Positions 11,513 to 14,071 of a stretch of DNA of 14,071 nucleotides are shown piece after piece. A program made the translations under genes and the position numbers. Position 1 is the first letter of the stretch. Each line of letters starts with the position of its first letter. Below the pieces are notes generated by a model, which was not told the origin of the DNA, did not search any database, and saw nothing but the letters and a program-made list of their open reading frames with translations. Source of the stretch: Bacilli bacterium (lineage in GTDB: Bacteria; Bacillota_I; Bacilli_A; RF39; UBA660); contig CAAGHJ010000042.1 of assembly GCA_900769635.1 (NCBI GenBank), positions 1 through 14,071 on the forward strand. Direction: 5' to 3'.

Positions 11513-13192
11513 ATGAAAGAATTAGACACCAAAATATTTGCCCTTGGAGGACTAGGTGAAGTCGGTAAAAATATGTACTGCGTAATGCACCATAACGAAA
11601 TAATCATCATCGATGCCGGTGTAATGTTTCCCGATGACAGCCTTCTAGGAATAGATTATGTAATACAAGATATAAGTTTTTTAAAACAAAATGAAAGCAA
11701 AATAAAATGCTTATTAATAACACACGGTCACGAAGACCATATCGGAGGAATACCATTTCTCCTATCAAGTGTTAAAATACCAAAAATATATGCACCAAGT
11801 GTAGCCAAAGAATTAATAGAAAAAAAATTAGAAGAAAGAAATATAAGATATAAAATAAATATATACAATGAAAATACAACCGTTAAAACAAAATACTTCA
11901 ATATAGAATTCTTTAGAACAACTCACTCCATACCAGATTCCCACGGAATAAGCATAAATACTCCTAACGGAACAATTGTAATGACCGGAGATTTCAAATT
12001 CGACTTTACTCCAATTGGACCAATGGCTGATATCCATAAAATGGCTGAAATAGGAAAAAAAGGCGTAGCTGTCCTAATGAGTGACTCTACCAATGCCCTT
12101 AGTGAAGGAATAAGCGTAAGTGAATCCAAAGTCGATGAAAACCTAGGTGAAATATTTGCATCAAATAAAGAAAATCGTATAATAGTAGCAACATTTGCAT
12201 CCAATATATATAGATTAAAACACATCATAGAAACCTGTAAGAAAAACAAAAGAAAAGTAGCCCTATTTGGACGAAGTATGGATACATCAATTGAAATAGC
12301 AATGAAATGTGGTTATATAAAAGATAAAAAAATAATAATATCTGCTGATGAAGTAAGTAAACAAAAACCAAGTGACGTATGTTTACTATGTACAGGAAGT
12401 CAGGGAGAACCATTAGCAGCCCTTTCTCGTATTGCAAGTGGAACACATAGACAAATCAAACTACTACCAACTGATGTTGTTGTCTTCTCATCTTCTCCAA
12501 TACCAGGAAATGCTGGTAGTGTTGCTAAAACCATAAATAATCTATATCAAAAAGGAGTTAAAGTATATACACACGGAGGAGAGACTAATATCCACTCTTC
12601 CGGACACGCTAACGAAGAAGAACTAAAACTAATGCTTAGACTATTTAAACCAAAATACTTTATTCCCTATCACGGTGAATATAGAATGCTAAAAAAACAC
12701 GCCGACCTTGCTATCGAATGCGGTATTCCCGCTGGAAACACTTTTGTTCTTGAAAACGGCGATGTCGTAAGTCTAACTAAAAAAAGCCTAACTAAAGCTG
12801 GAAAAGTAACTGCCGGAGATGTATATGTAGATGGATCTCGTATAGGTGATATAAGTAATGTCATTATTAAAGACCGTGTCCTTATGTCTAATAACGGTAT
12901 CCTTGCTGTTGTTATTAATATTGATATGCATAATAAGAAGTTACTTGGTAGTCCTGTAATTACTACCCGTGGATATATCCTCGTTAATGAAAACGAAGCC
13001 CTTATCAAGGATATCCAACGCAAAATAAGTAGTATTATAACTAAAAAAATAAAACATAAAGACTTCAATTATGGTGATTTAAAAAGTGAAATAATTAGCA
13101 TTCTTATGCCTATTCTATCTGAAAAAACAGGGAGAGTTCCTATTATTCTTCCTATCATTATGGATATTAAAAGACCTATTAAAAATAAATAG
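11513..13192 (+). CDS. rnj: Ribonuclease J
   Basis: This is a metallo-beta-lactamase / beta-CASP nuclease with 5'-3' exonuclease and endonuclease activity, acting in mRNA decay and rRNA maturation. The 559 residues are normal for RNase J. Zinc ligands are visible: THGHEDHIGG (70-79), H138 and H144 in HSIPDSHG, D160 in MTGDFKFD, and H387 in PYHGEY. The beta-CASP part has the CTGSQGEPLAALSRIASG signature (293-310) and the HSSGH motif (361-365). The C-terminal domain, with VYVDG and a long basic helix, is complete. The start is ATG 11513 with AAAGGAAGGAAA upstream. It runs on the presumed lagging strand as a single-gene transcript with a consensus promoter and its own terminator. No rpoY-like gene precedes it, unlike rnjA in Bacillus. 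Whether it is J1 or J2 cannot be settled here. Confidence 0.95.
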   Translation: MKELDTKIFALGGLGEVGKNMYCVMHHNEIIIIDAGVMFPDDSLLGIDYVIQDISFLKQNESKIKCLLITHGHEDHIGGIPFLLSSVKIPKIYAPSVAKELIEKKLEERNIRYKINIYNENTTVKTKYFNIEFFRTTHSIPDSHGISINTPNGTIVMTGDFKFDFTPIGPMADIHKMAEIGKKGVAVLMSDSTNALSEGISVSESKVDENLGEIFASNKENRIIVATFASNIYRLKHIIETCKKNKRKVALFGRSMDTSIEIAMKCGYIKDKKIIISADEVSKQKPSDVCLLCTGSQGEPLAALSRIASGTHRQIKLLPTDVVVFSSSPIPGNAGSVAKTINNLYQKGVKVYTHGGETNIHSSGHANEEELKLMLRLFKPKYFIPYHGEYRMLKKHADLAIECGIPAGNTFVLENGDVVSLTKKSLTKAGKVTAGDVYVDGSRIGDISNVIIKDRVLMSNNGILAVVINIDMHNKKLLGSPVITTRGYILVNENEALIKDIQRKISSIITKKIKHKDFNYGDLKSEIISILMPILSEKTGRVPIILPIIMDIKRPIKNK

Positions 13193-13203
13193 GTTCTTTT
13201 TTT
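13174..13203 (+). terminator. rnj terminator
   Basis: ACCTATT (13174-13180), 7-base loop, AATAGGT (13188-13194), extendable with a wobble pair, then TC and T7 (13197-13203). The TAG stop codon (13190-13192) is inside the 3' arm. Confidence 0.82.
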
Positions 13204-13206
13204 ATA

Positions 13207-13222
13207 TTACCCTATGGGGGGT
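13207..13222. repeat. Intergenic GC-palindrome motif, copy E
   Basis: TACCCTATGGGGGGTA, just after the rnj terminator; same family as the copies at 5647, 6723, 7826 and 11395. Confidence 0.65.
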
Positions 13223-13307
13223 AAGAATAAAGAAAAAAGTAGGATATATATAACTAAGAAACCTATACATCTTAAGTTAACATCACCTATCTTTTATCCT
13301 TTATCCA

Positions 13308-13454
13308 CAGCCTGCGGGCTGGGCAGACTTAAGCCTGCCGTGTTATCCTGCCCTTTTACTATTTATCTCTATGTACTAATTATGTTATTTGCCTTTTTAT
13401 TAGTTCTATTTACGTGGCCTGCAAGAGATAAACCCTTGCGGATGGCCACTTTTT
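13308..13454. other. GC-rich structured spacer with several hairpins
   Basis: Between rnj and the last gene (13223-13473) no convincing gene is seen, but two GC-rich blocks stand out. The first has CAGCC-TGCG-GGCTG (13308-13321) and a near-palindrome with arms GGCAG/CTGCC (13322-13339); GGGCAG (13321-13326) can also pair with CTGCCC (13348-13353). The second, 13414-13449, pairs GTGGCC with GGCCAC and GCAAG with CTTGC around a 9-base loop, and on the + strand is followed by TTTTT (13450-13454), as in an intrinsic terminator. On the - strand this hairpin lies 25-60 bases after the stop of the last gene. It could be a small RNA, a backup terminator, or a target-site structure linked to the hypervariable patch in that gene. 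Confidence 0.55.
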
Positions 13455-13473
13455 AGCCCCCAATATATTCTGC

Positions 13474-14071
13474 CTAAGACAAGATATAAGGGGCAGCAGA
13501 GGTTCCTTCTCCGTCACTTATACTTGCACTAGAATCAAGAAAAAAGACTGGGCGCACCGAGAAGACATTGTTGCTATAGCTGCTGTAGTTGACCGGACCG
13601 TCGTAGCCGACGAGAAACAACCCGTAGGAGTTGCTCGAATCCGGCGACATTAGCCACTGGAAAGTATTTGAAATATAGAGCCAATCCTTATTTTTACATC
13701 CTCCATCATAATCATATAATCTAGTACTATTTACACAAGTGTTTCCAGCTGCATATCCATAATCACTTGGATACATAAGTCCAACCATCCCTTCCCAATA
13801 AAGTGGTCTATCCGTATTTTTTTTTAACGTACCTCTTTCATATCCATACATTTTATTAGTTAGTGGGGTCTGATTATTATACCCTCCTAAATAATATCTA
13901 CTAGTAGTTATATAACTCTTAGCCTTATCACTTAATTTATAATTAGTAAAGTTAACATTTGTTGCAGTAGTACTATTATTATAATAACTACCACTTGTTC
14001 CATTCCACCAAGCACCACTATTTAAGAGTTTCATAAGCTGACTGCCACTTGTTAAACTACTACTATAATTA
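13474..14071 (-). CDS. Surface-type protein with hypervariable C-terminal domain, C-terminal part only
   Basis: The frame ends at TAG 13474-13476 and stays open to the window edge, so the methionine at 14032-14034 is internal and the true start lies beyond 14071. The 198 visible residues are rich in Y, S, N, T and G, with WWNGTSGSYYNN, SRYYLGGYNNQ, GLMYPSDYGYA, FQWLMSPDSS, FSVRPVFFLDS and a terminal GTSAAPYILS. From memory, this resembles a family of large secreted proteins of gut Bacilli whose ends read WLL(T/S)P...GVRPVLYL, with a C-type-lectin-like or FGE-like fold; the resemblance needs a search. The invariant W and VRPV frame a 34-codon stretch (13546-13647) with completely different base composition. 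It is convergent with rnj and probably exported. Confidence 0.78.
   Translation of the reverse strand, partial: NYSSSLTSGSQLMKLLNSGAWWNGTSGSYYNNSTTATNVNFTNYKLSDKAKSYITTSRYYLGGYNNQTPLTNKMYGYERGTLKKNTDRPLYWEGMVGLMYPSDYGYAAGNTCVNSTRLYDYDGGCKNKDWLYISNTFQWLMSPDSSNSYGLFLVGYDGPVNYSSYSNNVFSVRPVFFLDSSASISDGEGTSAAPYILS
13546..13647 (-). other. GC-rich hypervariable-type cassette inside the last gene
   Basis: The 102 bases have 58 G+C by hand count (57%), against 32 in the 100 bases at 13681-13780 of the same gene. Of its 34 codons, 20 end in C and 8 in G. The codons just outside mostly end in A or T. Many are of the AAC-derived type (AAC, AGC, TAC, GAC, GGC, GTC, TCC, CTC). The edges are sharp: the change begins two codons after the W of WLM and ends with the V of VRPV. 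Size, position near the C-terminus and codon pattern fit a diversity-generating retroelement variable region or a recombined cassette. Confidence 0.55.

Noticed and set aside
13214..13456. 80-codon + strand ORF in the GC-rich spacer after rnj
   Set aside because: No Shine-Dalgarno site. Its ATG lies inside the dispersed GC-palindrome motif just after the rnj terminator, and it runs through stable hairpins. Better explained as structured non-coding DNA.
1..14071. CRISPR array, tRNA, rRNA or insertion sequence
   Set aside because: No regularly spaced repeats, no tRNA-like cloverleaf or rRNA sequence, and no transposase or integrase ORF were seen on either strand.

Overview
The window comes from an AT-rich, low-GC Gram-positive genome. 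The likely source is an uncultured spore-forming gut member of the Bacilli, of the RF39 / former 'Mollicutes' type; that placement is inference. The evidence is Firmicute-type pgk, tpiA and RNase J genes, a full-length Spo0A, a CotE-type spore coat protein, strong purine-rich Shine-Dalgarno sites (GGGGTGAT, AGGTGAT, GGGGGG, GGAGG) and textbook TTGACA-17-TATAAT promoters. spo0A ends at a TGA stop that lies inside its own terminator hairpin, so the standard code is used and not the Mycoplasma code. The + strand is C-rich and G-poor almost throughout and most genes lie on the - strand, as expected if the - strand is the leading strand.

Layout. (1) 1-236: N-terminus of an exported protein, preceded by a 313-base gene-free stretch with a strong hairpin, a C10 homopolymer and a 49-bp dyad repeat. 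(2) 550-2218: cotE and a YetF/DUF421 membrane protein on the - strand, divergent from a TIGR04086-type membrane protein. A 12-bp perfect inverted repeat lies between the divergent genes. (3) 2230-7749: seven consecutive - strand genes of unknown function. Four form two pairs of paralogues with a two-helix membrane hairpin flanked by long charged helices. Their transcripts start from clear sigma-A promoters, two of which share an identical 19-bp palindrome-containing element over the -35. (4) 7929-8693: spo0A, with two tandem 0A boxes upstream at 10-bp pitch. (5) 8805-10602: pgk-tpiA glycolytic operon on the - strand. (6) 10603-11512: a spacer with a second copy of the dyad repeat, a small + strand ORF whose frame stays open past an amber stop, and a series of hairpins. 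(7) 11513-13192: RNase J on the + strand. (8) 13193-14071: a GC-rich structured spacer, then the C-terminus of a surface-type protein on the - strand that contains a sharply bounded 102-base GC-rich patch.

How the parts fit together. spo0A, cotE and perhaps the DUF421 gene point to a sporulation-related neighbourhood, while pgk, tpiA and rnj are housekeeping genes. The unknown block between them looks like a lineage-specific membrane-protein cluster expanded by duplication. The GC-rich patch at 13546-13647 looks like a hypervariable cassette, possibly the variable region of a diversity-generating retroelement target. No reverse transcriptase or template repeat is visible in this window.
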